Source: Hyphomonadaceae bacterium (GTDB lineage: Bacteria > Pseudomonadota > Alphaproteobacteria > Caulobacterales > Hyphomonadaceae). Taken from it: a stretch of 64,000 nucleotides of DNA. How positions within the stretch are numbered: the first letter of the stretch is position 1; each line of letters begins with the position of its first letter. The position numbers were made by a program, and so were the translations under genes. Below, one piece after another: positions 9,401 to 17,635 of this stretch. Location of the stretch: assembly GCA_016714495.1 (NCBI GenBank), contig JADKDU010000006.1, positions 62,001-126,000 on the forward strand, given 5' to 3'. The notes beneath the pieces are model-generated. The model saw only the letters and a list, made by a program, of their open reading frames with translations. It had not been told where the DNA came from and did no database searches.

Positions 9401-9726
9401 GCGTCGTCGCGATCCGTGCCGACCTTGAAGCGGGCCGTGACAAGGACGCCATCATCCTGCGTCTGGCTGTAGACGTGCTCGACGCCATCAATGGCTTTCA
9501 CGATCGTTTCAAGCGGCTTGGTGATCAGCTCAGCGGCGTCCGGCGCCTTGAGACCGTCGGCGCGGACGGCAATATCCACCATGGGCACGCTGATCTGAGG
9601 CTCTTCCTCACGCGGGATCGTGAACAGGGCCAGCAGGCCAAGCGCAATCGCCGTGAGCAGGAAGAGCGGCGTCAGCGGCGAACGGATCGTCGCTTCAGTC
9701 AACTTGCCGGAAATGCCGAGTTTCAC
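6472..9726 (-). CDS. RND efflux permease (AcrB/HAE1-like)
   Basis: The 1084-residue inner-membrane protein has the RND layout: an N-terminal membrane helix (about 14-34), a large periplasmic loop, a helix bundle, a second loop and a second bundle. The proton-relay pair Asp417-Asp418 sits in the GILVDDAIVVIEN helix. The N-terminus with PREEEPQI resembles RND pumps found next to rhodanese and ArsR genes. The GTG start overlaps the adaptor stop in a GTGA junction, so the two are translationally coupled. Position downstream of a BigR/SqrR-like repressor and a rhodanese suggests that the cargo may be a sulfur compound or a thiol-reactive toxicant, which is inference. No outer-membrane TolC-like gene is seen nearby. 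Confidence 0.92.
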   Translation of the reverse strand: MKLGISGKLTEATIRSPLTPLFLLTAIALGLLALFTIPREEEPQISVPMVDIAVRADGLKAPDAAELITKPLETIVKAIDGVEHVYSQTQDDGVLVTARFKVGTDRDDAILRIHERIRANYDKIPTGIPEPLIVGRGISDVPIVVITLSPVAAAADRWNDQALYLVAEELQTELTKVQDVGLSFIVGGRPQEIRISPDPGRMALYGVPLKSVIDTVSSANASFPAGDLRSVDKVQSVAVGATIDTVSELQLLSIRAADGRAVYLRDVADISLGAREDQARAWRFSHEGDAVRMAPAVSLAIAKRDGANAVVVSQAIEQRLHQLEGKLIPEGVSANISRNYGETANEKANELLFHLALATISIVVLIVFAIGVREAIVTAFVIPTTILLTLFASNLMGYTINRVSLFAIIFSIGILVDDAIVVIENIARHWAMKDGRSRHQAAIEAVAEVGNPTIVATLTVVAALLPMMFVSGLMGPYMAPIPANASAAMLFSFFVAMVLAPWLMVRFARKTLADGREGHGGHDTDGGKLGRLYRKVATPIIASRKASVIFLIVVGVVTIAACALFATKTVRVKLLPFDNKSELQVVVDLPEGATMEATERVLIDAAGIVSSMPEVLASDAYAGTASPFNFNGLVRHYYLRNKPEMGDLQVTLAPKDKRSRSSHEVALDMRQRLKALELPEGASVKVVEVPPGPPVLATLLAEIYGPDAETRRAVATEVRKIFNSIPYIVDADDSFGQQRPRLRLTPDRSQMDFFGVAEGDVMQSIAVTLNGQAIGYSHRGEGRNPIGIAVRLPQSARTWSKGLAAMPVAQAADGSRLIEMGELVQARDEIGSYSIFRRDGRAAEMVMADLAGAYEAPIYGMLDVQAAIDTHDWGSLPKPAISLYGQPDNEAKPTLLWDGEWEITYVTFRDMGAAFAVAIFGIYILVVAQFKSFRLPLVILTPIPLTLIGIVIGHVLFNAPFTATSMIGFIALAGIIVRNSILLVDFIRHSKDTDRPLRDVLLEAGAIRFKPILLTALAAMIGAAVILSDPIFQGLAISLLFGLASSTLLTVLVIPAIYVVMRDDGLPLSAPKPQSNAPVIESVR

Positions 9727-10760
9727 GACGCGCGCTCCACCGGGAGGATGACGTCACCAGCCCGCAGGCCCGACATGATCTCGACACCGTCCGGCATGTC
9801 ATCCAGCGGAACACGCGCTCCGCGCTGCACAGGGGCTTCGATCGTGGCGCCGCCCTTTCGGCTGAGCCTGACATAGTCGGCCCCGTAGCGCGTATCGATG
9901 TAGCTGTCTGGTATCACAATCGCCACACGCTCGCCGGCGGGCGCCATGACGCGGACGCGACCGCCGACAAGCTGGCGATCAATGCCGGACGCGTCGATGT
10001 CAGCCACGACGCGACCTGAACTTACGGCAGGATAAACCTGACGAATGGTGGCGAAGCTCGGCTCTTCGCTGTCGTCCGTCAGGAAGCGGATGGACTGACC
10101 CTGCTTCAGATTTGCAGCTTCGGACTCGGGCAGCTCGATACGGAGGACGGGGGCGCCGGTCGTAATCTGCACCACAACTTCGCCGGGCATAATGACGGCG
10201 CCGCGCGGAGATGGAATGCGGATCACTTCGCCGGCGGATGGAGCAACAACCTGTCCCTGGCTGTTCAGTGCGCGGGCGGCGCCGGCTTGGGCGCGAGCCG
10301 ATTGCATCTGCGCTTCGGCTGCCTTGGCGGCCGATCGCGCCTGATCGATTGCGGCCCGAGAAATGGCCCCGCCGGAGAAGAGGCGCTCCGCGCGCTGCAG
10401 ATCCTGCTGCGCTTGCTGACTGGACGCCTCGGCCGCCCTGACTGAAGCAGAAGCGGCATCGGCCTCCAGGGAGATTCGATCGTCGCTGATGACGGCGACG
10501 AGCTGTCCCGCACGCACCGTGTCGCCTTCCTTCACGAGTATCTGCGTGATGCGACCGCCAATTCGGGCGCGGGCATCGCCCACATCGCGATTGGTGAGGA
10601 CGGCCGAGACCATGCGGAAATCCGGCACGGTTCGCTCAGCGATCGTCAGCGCAGCTGGCACAGCGTCCTGCGTGGCTTTCAGCGCGTCCGTCTGCGCCCC
10701 GCCACAGCCGGCAGTGAATAGTGTCGTCGCCAGAACCAGACTTCCAATGAAGCTGCGCAT
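9723..10760 (-). CDS. RND periplasmic adaptor (membrane fusion protein), lipoprotein
   Basis: The 345-residue protein starts with a lipoprotein signal whose lipobox ends in TAGC at Cys19. It then shows the adaptor pattern: a beta-barrel/lipoyl half-motif (VKEGDTVRAGQLVAVI), an Ala/Gln-rich alpha-helical hairpin at about 90-150, and a second lipoyl half (GEVIRIPSPRGAVIMPGE). It links the permease in the inner membrane to an outer-membrane channel. The ATG at 10,760 is preferred because GGGGATGGGC precedes it; further starts lie 6 and 12 bases upstream. It belongs to the arsR-rhodanese-adaptor-permease operon. Confidence 0.92.
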   Translation of the reverse strand: MRSFIGSLVLATTLFTAGCGGAQTDALKATQDAVPAALTIAERTVPDFRMVSAVLTNRDVGDARARIGGRITQILVKEGDTVRAGQLVAVISDDRISLEADAASASVRAAEASSQQAQQDLQRAERLFSGGAISRAAIDQARSAAKAAEAQMQSARAQAGAARALNSQGQVVAPSAGEVIRIPSPRGAVIMPGEVVVQITTGAPVLRIELPESEAANLKQGQSIRFLTDDSEEPSFATIRQVYPAVSSGRVVADIDASGIDRQLVGGRVRVMAPAGERVAIVIPDSYIDTRYGADYVRLSRKGGATIEAPVQRGARVPLDDMPDGVEIMSGLRAGDVILPVERAS

Positions 10761-10778
10761 GCCCATCCCCACTGCTAT

Positions 10779-11141
10779 TTAGACGCGGTCGTGAACGGCG
10801 CCGGTCGCCGGATCAGTCGAGACAACCGGAAGGCCGGCCGCCTTCCAGGCCATGATGCCGCCGCCCATGTGGCTGCGCACAAGGACGCCTGCGGCGAAAG
10901 CTTTCCGGAACGCCATGTCGGATCGTTTACCCGACCCGCACTGAAGGACAACCTGCTTGCCCTGCGCGTCGGGAAGACTCGCAGGGTCAAAAGTTGAAAG
11001 CGGGAACAACATGGCGCCGTGAATGCGCTCGACGGCGTACTCGGACGGCTCGCGGACATCGACAAGGATGATCTCCCCGCGCGCCATCGCGTCGTGAATC
11101 TGTTGCGGGGTTTCCGTGGGGACGACACGTGACTTGAACAT
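10779..11141 (-). CDS. Single-domain rhodanese (sulfurtransferase)
   Basis: The 120-residue protein is one rhodanese domain with the usual VDVREPSEY motif. The six-residue active loop CGSGKR, with its catalytic cysteine, lies near residues 84-89. Such enzymes carry a persulfide on the active Cys and pass sulfane sulfur to thiols or cyanide. No signal peptide is visible, so it is probably cytoplasmic. It lies 9 bases downstream of the arsR-like gene and just before the adaptor, in one operon. It probably handles persulfides made by the divergent sulfide:quinone oxidoreductase. Confidence 0.9.
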   Translation of the reverse strand: MFKSRVVPTETPQQIHDAMARGEIILVDVREPSEYAVERIHGAMLFPLSTFDPASLPDAQGKQVVLQCGSGKRSDMAFRKAFAAGVLVRSHMGGGIMAWKAAGLPVVSTDPATGAVHDRV

Positions 11142-11150
11142 TGAAGACTC

Positions 11151-11477
11151 CTAGTTCGCACGGTTGGCGCTAGCGGGAATCGCGCAAAAATGGGCCGCCA
11201 GCGTCTCGGCGACGGCGCGCGCGGCGCCACTACTCAGGCGATAGCGGATTGTCTGACCGGCGCGGCGGGCTTCAACGACGCGCTGACGCCGCAGAATTGC
11301 CAGATGCTGAGACACCAGCGTCTGTTGCAGATCAAGATCGGCCGCCAGACCGCCGACGCATTGATCTCCCTCAATCAAGCGACAAACAATCATGAGACGA
11401 TGCGGGTTCGCCAGCGTCTTCAAGAGATCGCTGGCGTCTGATGCGCGCCCTGCCATATCCGCTGCCGTTATATTCAT
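11151..11477 (-). CDS. ArsR-family repressor, BigR/SqrR-like persulfide sensor
   Basis: This 108-residue winged-helix protein has the ArsR recognition region QQTLVSQHLAILRR (51-64) followed by the VVEARRAGQTIRYRL wing. Cysteines are at 32, 40 and 98. Cys32 (in LMIVC) and Cys98 (in AHFC) are 66 residues apart, which is the spacing I recall for the redox pair of SqrR (41/107) and BigR (42/108). Those proteins form a tetrasulfide bridge with persulfides and release DNA. ATG 11,477 is chosen because the domain begins there; an upstream extension has no family support. AT-rich repeats in the divergent promoter are probably its operator. Confidence 0.85.
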   Translation of the reverse strand: MNITAADMAGRASDASDLLKTLANPHRLMIVCRLIEGDQCVGGLAADLDLQQTLVSQHLAILRRQRVVEARRAGQTIRYRLSSGAARAVAETLAAHFCAIPASANRAN

Positions 11478-11481
11478 ACTT

Positions 11482-11507
11482 GCATATATACTGGTGTTCG
11501 CATATAT
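11482..11507. promoter_or_regulatory. Probable operator for the BigR/SqrR-like repressor
   Basis: Two copies of GCATATAT lie at 11,482-11,489 and 11,500-11,507, 18 bases apart, in an AT-rich patch unlike the GC-rich surroundings. The patch lies between the arsR-like start (11,477) and the SQR start (11,544). AT-rich sites of this type are known for BigR. A single regulator bound here could control both transcripts. Confidence 0.55.
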
Positions 11508-11543
11508 TGTCAACACCGGATGACGCAAACCCGGGAGGAAACA

Positions 11544-12815
11544 ATGGCCCACATCGTCGTACTCGGCGCCGGACTTGGAGGCGCCCTCGCCGCCTATGAG
11601 ATCCGCGATCAACTCCGAAAGGAGGACGAGATCACGGTTGTCTCGAAAGGGGCGATCTACCAGTTTGTTCCGTCAAATCCGTGGGTCGCCGTCAGCTGGC
11701 GCAAACGCAAGGATATCGAAGTCGACCTTCGGCCGGTGATGAAACGGAAGGGCATCAACTTCATTGCGACGGGCGCCTCCCGTGTGGTTCCCACTGAAAG
11801 CCGGCTGGAACTCGAGGACGGCAAGTCGATCAGCTACGATTATCTGGTAATCGCCACGGGGCCCGATCTGGCCTTTGACGAAATTCCGGGGCTTGGGCCC
11901 CAGGGTTTCACGCAGTCGATCTGCCAGGCCGAGCATGCTGAGCACGCGGCGGCGGCTTTCGAAGCCTTCTGCAAAAATCCGGGACCTATCGTCGTTGGCG
12001 CCGTTCAGGGCGCGTCATGCTTCGGGCCCGCCTACGAATTCGCGATGATCCTCGATACCGAGCTGCGCAAGCGCAAGATCCGCGACAAGGTGCCGATGAC
12101 CTTCGTTACCTCGGAGCCATACATCGGCCATCTCGGTCTTGACGGCGTGGGCGACACGAAGGGTCTGCTCGAAAGCGAGATGCGCAACCGTCACATGAAG
12201 TGGATCACCAATGCGCGCGTTGCGAGCGTGGAAGCGGGGAAAATGAACGTTGAAGAAGTTGGCGAGGATGGGATCGTCAAGGCGACACATGCTCTGCCTT
12301 TCGCCTTTTCCATGATGCTGCCCGCCTTCCGCGGCGTGACAGCCATTCGCGGCGTCGAAAACCTTGTCAATCCGCGCGGCTTCGTCCTTATCGACAAGCA
12401 CCAGCGTAACCCGACCTACCAAAACGTCTTTGGCATTGGCGTGACAGTCGCAATCCCCCCCATGGGCAAGACGCCGGTTCCGGTCGGCGTGCCCAAAACG
12501 GGCTTCATGATCGAATCCATGGTGACTGCGACGGCTCACAATATCGGCGCTCTCCTGCGCGGCGAGACGCCGAATGCCGAAGCGACGTGGAACGCCGTAT
12601 GTCTCGCTGATTTCGGCGATGGCGGCGTTGCGTTTGTGGCGCAGCCGCAGATACCGCCGCGCAATGTGAACTGGTCTGCCAAGGGCGGCTGGGTCCACAT
12701 GGCGAAAGCCGGCTTCGAGTCCTACTTCATCGGCAAGATCAAAAAAGGTGAGAGCGAGCCGTTCTACGAAAAGCTCGTCATGGACACCCTTGGGATCCAC
12801 AAGCTGAAGGGATGA
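11544..12815 (+). CDS. sqr: Sulfide:quinone oxidoreductase
   Basis: The 423-residue flavoprotein opens with the FAD-binding VVLGAGLGG motif and keeps the DYLVIATGPDL strand. Cysteines at 127, 159 (GAVQGASCF) and 353 match the three cysteines of the classical enzyme; the numbers agree with those I recall for Rhodobacter capsulatus SQR. The enzyme oxidises sulfide to sulfane sulfur at the inner membrane and reduces quinone; the C-terminal amphipathic region (residues 380-423) would anchor it. The ATG at 11,544 follows GGGAGGA; an in-frame ATG at 11,520 lacks this. The thioredoxin gene begins 1 base after the stop codon. Confidence 0.9.
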   Translation: MAHIVVLGAGLGGALAAYEIRDQLRKEDEITVVSKGAIYQFVPSNPWVAVSWRKRKDIEVDLRPVMKRKGINFIATGASRVVPTESRLELEDGKSISYDYLVIATGPDLAFDEIPGLGPQGFTQSICQAEHAEHAAAAFEAFCKNPGPIVVGAVQGASCFGPAYEFAMILDTELRKRKIRDKVPMTFVTSEPYIGHLGLDGVGDTKGLLESEMRNRHMKWITNARVASVEAGKMNVEEVGEDGIVKATHALPFAFSMMLPAFRGVTAIRGVENLVNPRGFVLIDKHQRNPTYQNVFGIGVTVAIPPMGKTPVPVGVPKTGFMIESMVTATAHNIGALLRGETPNAEATWNAVCLADFGDGGVAFVAQPQIPPRNVNWSAKGGWVHMAKAGFESYFIGKIKKGESEPFYEKLVMDTLGIHKLKG

Positions 12816-12816
12816 A

Positions 12817-13281
12817 ATGATGAGCATTGCCCTGACCAGTCAGGCCGTCTGCACCGCTTGTGGATCTGCAAATCGAATTCCCGCGGACAAGCCTGTAGCC
12901 GCGGCTAAGTGTGGTCGGTGCGGGACGCTTATGGGTCTCGACGCTCCTGCCGAGGTGAATGACAGTCAGCTGAAACAGGTTCTGGAAAAATCGTCTGGCC
13001 TTGTTCTTCTGGATGTCTGGGCCCCGTGGTGCGGCCCATGCACCGCCATGGCGCCGCAGTTTTCTGCGGCGGCCCGGACGCTGGCGGGGCATGCGCGACT
13101 GGTGAAACTCAACGCGGATCACAGCCAAATGGTCCGCACCCTTGGCGTATCCGGCATCCCCGCACTGATATTGTTCCGCGATGGCCGCATCATCGATCGC
13201 AAGGCGGGACTGATCAAAGCTGACGCCCTGGTCGCATGGGTGCGCGGCCACCTGTCCGCCCCGGACAATTCCGCAATCTGA
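12817..13281 (+). CDS. trxC: Thioredoxin with N-terminal zinc finger (thioredoxin 2 type)
   Basis: The 154-residue protein has four N-terminal cysteines (12, 15, 32, 35) in two CxxC pairs that can bind zinc. These are followed by a thioredoxin fold with the active site WCGPC (Cys72/Cys75) and the cis-proline loop GIPALI. This is the thioredoxin-2 architecture. Two ATGs are adjacent; 12,817 is listed and 12,820 is equally possible. It starts 1 base after the SQR stop, with GAAGGGA as ribosome site. It may reduce protein persulfides formed during sulfide oxidation. Confidence 0.9.
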   Translation: MMSIALTSQAVCTACGSANRIPADKPVAAAKCGRCGTLMGLDAPAEVNDSQLKQVLEKSSGLVLLDVWAPWCGPCTAMAPQFSAAARTLAGHARLVKLNADHSQMVRTLGVSGIPALILFRDGRIIDRKAGLIKADALVAWVRGHLSAPDNSAI

Positions 13282-13292
13282 AGGAGCCTCCT

Positions 13293-13496
13293 ATGTCACT
13301 CGATCGCGCCGTCCTCGCCTTCGCCGGACTTGTCGTCCTGACCGGCATTATCCTGTCCCTGACTGTTCACCCGCTATGGATCTGGCTTTCGGCGTTCGCC
13401 GGCGCCAACATGTTGCAGGCAGCCTTCACCGGCTTTTGCCCGGCCGCGATGATCTTCAAGAAACTGGGCGTAAAGCCGGGCACAGCATTCAGGTAG
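13293..13496 (+). CDS. DUF2892 (YgaP transmembrane-domain-like) small membrane protein
   Basis: The 67-residue protein has two hydrophobic stretches (about 6-24 and 29-48) and the conserved tail TGFCPAAMIFKKLGVK. That tail is typical of DUF2892, the membrane part of the rhodanese fusion YgaP. Here it is a stand-alone protein, 11 bases after the thioredoxin gene and preceded by AAGGAG. It probably belongs to the SQR operon. In E. coli the ArsR-type YgaV controls ygaP; here an ArsR gene lies convergently next to this gene. The conserved Cys in FCP could take part in sulfur transfer. Confidence 0.85.
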   Translation: MSLDRAVLAFAGLVVLTGIILSLTVHPLWIWLSAFAGANMLQAAFTGFCPAAMIFKKLGVKPGTAFR

Positions 13497-13509
13497 GATT
13501 TTATAACCG

Positions 13510-13848
13510 CTAGTGGCTGGCCCCGCCGTAGAGTTCGCAGAGCACGCCGATTAGGCGCTCTGCGATCGGGTCGGAAAGCCGATAGTAGATCGTCTGAGCC
13601 TCCCTTCGCGTAGCGACGAGCCCTTCAGCACGCATCTTTGCAAGATGCTGCGACAGCGCTGACTGGGTCAGATTCACGTGCTGGCCCAGCTGGGTCACCG
13701 ACATTTCCCCCCCGCTAAGCCGGCAGAGAACCGTCAAACGCTGATCATTCGCAAGCAGCTTGAGCAATTGGGCCGCCTCGGCCGCACGCGGCTCAAGCTT
13801 GCGCACAGCGGGAACTGCTGCACTCGGCTTGCGACGGGCTGCGGGCAT
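13510..13848 (-). CDS. Second ArsR-family regulator, BigR/YgaV-like
   Basis: The 112-residue winged-helix protein has the recognition segment TQSALSQHLAKMR (61-73) and the wing TRREAQTIYYRLSD. Cys42 sits in LTVLC, at the position of the first sensor Cys of BigR. The other cysteine, Cys104, lies four residues earlier on the last helix than in BigR/SqrR when aligned on the SDP motif. It is convergent with the SQR-trx-DUF2892 operon. It is a paralogue of the regulator at 11,151-11,477, and sensing of reactive sulfur is inferred from sequence and neighbours. Confidence 0.85.
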   Translation of the reverse strand: MPAARRKPSAAVPAVRKLEPRAAEAAQLLKLLANDQRLTVLCRLSGGEMSVTQLGQHVNLTQSALSQHLAKMRAEGLVATRREAQTIYYRLSDPIAERLIGVLCELYGGASH

Positions 13849-13928
13849 GGGCGACTCCAGAATATCCTGGCCGCCAATTTAGCGGCAGCGAAAACACATA
13901 CAAGGCGCAGGATGTAGCAGCCCTTTGC

Positions 13929-14143
13929 TCAGTCTCGCCATTTGATGCGCCGAACTGGGGAACCCGACCAGTCCGGGCCGACTTCGTGGCCCGTAAAGAT
14001 AATGGCGCGGCGACCTTCGCCGGCCCAACGAGCCAGGTTGACCCTGATGCGCTGAGACAGGTCCACTTCCATGCCCGCAAATGGCTCATCAAGCAGAAGC
14101 AGCGTCGGCGTGAAGCGGCCAAGCATGCGCGCCAACCACGCCC
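13929..14143 (-). pseudogene. C-terminal remnant of an ABC-transporter ATPase
   Basis: About 70 codons encode the end of an ABC ATP-binding domain. A Walker B with catalytic Glu is present (LLLLDEPFAG), followed by a switch-like FTGHE where VTH/D-type motifs usually lie. The Walker A and signature motif are absent, because upstream the frame runs into the unrelated amidohydrolase gene ending at 14,144. It is best read as a decayed fragment left after a rearrangement. Which ABC subfamily it came from cannot be told. Confidence 0.6.
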
Positions 14144-17042
14144 TCATTGCTTGCGCCAAACCACTTTCCCATTCTGCATGACCCATGTCACCTTCCTCGT
14201 GTCGGTGATCACGCTGAGCGGATCGCCATCGAGAAGCACGAGATCGGCGATCTTGCCGATGCCGATCGAGCCAAGCTGCGATCCGGCGCCAATCGCCTCA
14301 GCCGCCTCGGAGGTCGCGAGCTTCAAGACGCGTGCGGGTGCGATGCCCGCCTCGACGTAAAGCCGCAGTTCGACGTGCAGGGAGTCAGCGAAGGTGACGA
14401 ATGGCGAGTCGACCCCTGCCACGACCTTTCCTCCGGCATCCACGATCGCCTTCACCGTTTTCTGAATTGAAGGTATCGGGTCCAAGCCATTGCGTGAATG
14501 AAGCGCCAATGTGGGCGTTATGATCATTCCCGAACCGGCGAGCAAAACCACGACGTCCTGATAGGTGTTGTTGAGGCGAGATATCTTGGTCGAGAACCCA
14601 CGCCGGCTCGTGCCGCCGACATGCTCCATCTGATCGGCGCCATTGGCGAGAGCTGGATAAAGCTCATGTCCCGACACGGGGATTCCCGACGCATGCGCTT
14701 GGGCGATAATTGCTTTCTGGACCGTGTAGTCTTCGCGCACATAGCTTTTCAGCATATCGAGCTTGAGGGCCGTTGATCGCCTGACGGCGGATTCGGCTAG
14801 CTCGATCGTGCCGACCGTTTCAGAGATGCCGTAAGACACCCTCCCACCTTCGTTGAGCGGGCCTGCCGAAAAAACGCGCGGTCCCGGTCGCCGGCCTGCC
14901 GCCTCGGCTTCGCGCCGCTCGACCACCTCGTAAGGATCGGCCCCCGTCTCGCGCACGGACGTGACGCCATAGCTGAGCCAGCGCTGTCCGAGCGAACGCC
15001 CAAGACTGGTGGACTGGTGGGTGTGACTTTCGATCAACCCCGGGATCAAGGTTCTTGTCGAGGCATCGACCAGGACACCGACGACGGGTTTCGAACCGGC
15101 AGGCCGGATATCGGTGATGACATTCCGCTGCACAACCACATCGACGTTGTTCTGATAAGTGTCGCCCCTCCCATCGAACATCTTGCCGGCGCGGATCGTA
15201 TAGCTCGTATCCGGAATCGCCCGCCGCCATGTCACATCGGGGTTCACCAATGCGGTCGCGCCCGTCGCTGACGACCAGACGTTGAGCCTATCGCCGTCAA
15301 GATAGACGAGACGACTGCCATCGGCCGACCAGCTGGGGTTTTCGCCCGAGGCGGCAATGCGGCGGGCGACCCCAAGCACGCCTTTGTCATCGAGCGGAAC
15401 GACCCAGAGCGCATCATCAATACGATAGACGATATCGCCCCGACTGCTCCAGGCAGGTCGATTCCATTGCCGGCGGCCAAGCGACTTGCCCTCCACCGGC
15501 GACACCCACCGGCTTGCTCCCGTGCCAGCGGCGGACACGAGCAGGAAGGCGTTGTGCCCCTCCCTGAACCGGCTGGTGAGGGGCTTGCGGGCAATGATCG
15601 CGAGCGTGTCGCCGGTCGGTGACCAGGCGGGCGGGCTCGGACCGAATATCTCCTGCGCAACCCGCGTGATCTTGCCTGTCGCAACATCCAGAACCTCGAC
15701 GGTGCCTGCAAGAAAGATCGACGCCCGCGAGTCCAAGAGAAAGGCAATGCGGCGGCCATCCGGCGACCAGACAGGTGCGTTGGCTGGCTTATCGAGATCG
15801 GTCAGCTGCGTCAGCTTCCTGTCCGCAAGCGCAATGCTCCAGAGGTCTGTCTTGCCTCCCCGGTCCGAGGCGAATGCGATCTGCGCGCCATCCGGCGACC
15901 AGCTCGGTGAAAGATCGATTGCCTCATCATCCGTGAGTTTCGACGCGGCGCCTGTGGCGACGTCCGCCAGCCACAGATCTCCAACAGCTGTGAAAACAGC
16001 TCGGCGTCCGTCCGGGGACAGCGCGGGATCGAAAATGCCAAGCGCCTTTTGTTGGCGGGCGTCCGTGAAATCGTAGGCGCGGCGCTTGTATGGCGCACGG
16101 ACGAATGTCGCTACGGCTTCAAACGGCGTCTCTGTCACCGCCCCGCCCTGCCTGGGGAATTTCTTTATCCTGCCGTCCGCCGTGACCGTGACATTCTGCA
16201 GCGTCACGCTCGGACGGAAAGGAAAGATGTCGCCAGCTTCGCTTAGCGTGGTTGGCTTTGCGCCATCGATGGGGACGTAGGTGAGGTTCGTCAGATTTGG
16301 CCGCACGCCCACAACGTAGAGAGCAGTATTGTCTGGCGTCCATGCGGGGGCGCCAAGCGTCTCGGCCGTATGCAGTGCTCGCGGCGCTCCGCCCGAAAGC
16401 GGTCGCACGAAGAGTGTATCAGTTTGACCGTCGACAACATACGCGATCACGGCGCCATCCGGCGATATCGTGGGATAGACGGCGTTTCCCGATTTCTGGA
16501 AATAGGCGGCCGTCGGCTCGACATAGCCAACGTCTTGCGATTTCACGAGCGTTGTTGTCGCCCCCCGAAGAAAGGTCGTGGCGCACAATGGAGTAGCCTT
16601 CCCCGTCGACAGAGTAGACCAGGGATTTGCCGTCGGGCGTGAATGTCGGATAGCGGGCGTCCCCTAGCCCCTGGCTGCGCTTGATAAGCCCACTTCCGTC
16701 AGCGCCTACCGTCCAGACAGACCAAGCATCGTCCGCGAACGCATAAAACGCGATAAGCTTGCTGTCGGGCGACCATGCCGGCTCCTGGGCATCGAGTTCG
16801 GGCGCCGTCAGTGCGGTCGCCCGGCCGCCGCTGGCGGAAAGCGACCAGAGCGTCCCCTGAATGCTCGCTGCAATCGACCGCCCATCCGGCGACAGAGCGG
16901 CGGACATGTTTGTGCCTTCCGTCATGACGACGGAGATGGACGTCGGAGCGCCAGCCAGGTGTTCGGAAGGATGCGCCGCGCAAGCAGCTAGTAGGGGGGC
17001 GAAAAGACTGACGCGCCACCCGCTCCAAAATCTTGCCGGCAT
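14144..17042 (-). pseudogene. PD40/TolB-like beta-propeller amidohydrolase lipoprotein, frameshifted
   Basis: Two overlapping frames together encode one protein of about 965 residues. The first (ATG 17,042) has a lipoprotein signal ending LLAAC and WD40-like PD40 repeats (LSPDG..., WSPDSK...). The second carries more PD40 repeats and then an amidohydrolase domain with the metal-site HTH (IESHTHQS) and a C-terminal IADLVLLDGDP. The switch falls at a run of six G on the coding strand near 16,556-16,561; removing one G joins SSG directly to ATTTLV. The reading is broken either by a real +1 frameshift or by an assembly error. Exported metal-dependent hydrolases of this type act on peptides or imides; the substrate is unknown. 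Confidence 0.75.
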
Positions 17043-17521
17043 GCATGTCCCCGCTGCTAGATCGCCTGACCGTATCCCCAGGTCAGAGAACGGTTTGCCG
17101 GAAGCTTTGCCGCCTAACAACTGGAGAGTGGCGTCGCGAAGCACGAGAGCCGCGAGCGCAATGCGCTGGGGGACAAACTGAGGGGATCGGACAAGCTGCA
17201 CATCAACTAAGCAGTTTGGGCCGGCACGGCTTGGTCAGGCGAAATCGATCTCCGCATACTTTATCTCGATGCAAATGGAGATGTGCTTCCAAGATCAGTC
17301 GCCGGCGGACGCTGCAGCTGCCCGGTCTTGCCTTTGCGAATTTGTGGACGTGCGCTCCCAGAGCTGGCGCAGGCTAGGTATCGCAGGGCCAATCAGGTCA
17401 CCAACCGTGTCATCGACCCAAGCTTGCCGCGCAGCCCATTCTGCAAGCTGAAGCCGGCAAGCGAATTTCGATCATGGTAACGCATCGACTGGGGCTTTAA
17501 TACCCAAATCTGATGTTCTAT
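17043..17521. other. Non-coding stretch upstream of hipBA
   Basis: No convincing gene is seen on either strand. The candidate frames lack family features and have codon patterns unlike the neighbouring genes. The right-hand side becomes AT-rich as it enters the hip operator region. Confidence 0.5.
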
Positions 17522-17523
17522 TG

Positions 17524-17604
17524 GATATCAACTTGCTAGACTGATATCTTTTTTGATATCACCGCTTGCCGCACTACCTCAAAATTGATATCTTTTTGAG
17601 TATC
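17524..17604. promoter_or_regulatory. HipB operator array
   Basis: The palindrome GATATC occurs at 17,524, 17,543, 17,555 and 17,587, with a variant AGTATC at 17,599. Two pairs have the same 12-base centre spacing: GATATC-TTTTTT-GATATC and GATATC-TTTTTG-AGTATC. This fits two dimer-binding sites plus a half-site. The array ends 31 bases before the hipB-like start, as expected for autorepression by a HipB-HipA complex. Confidence 0.65.
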
Positions 17605-17635
17605 AAAACACCCACCTGATGTCTGAATTGCTATC

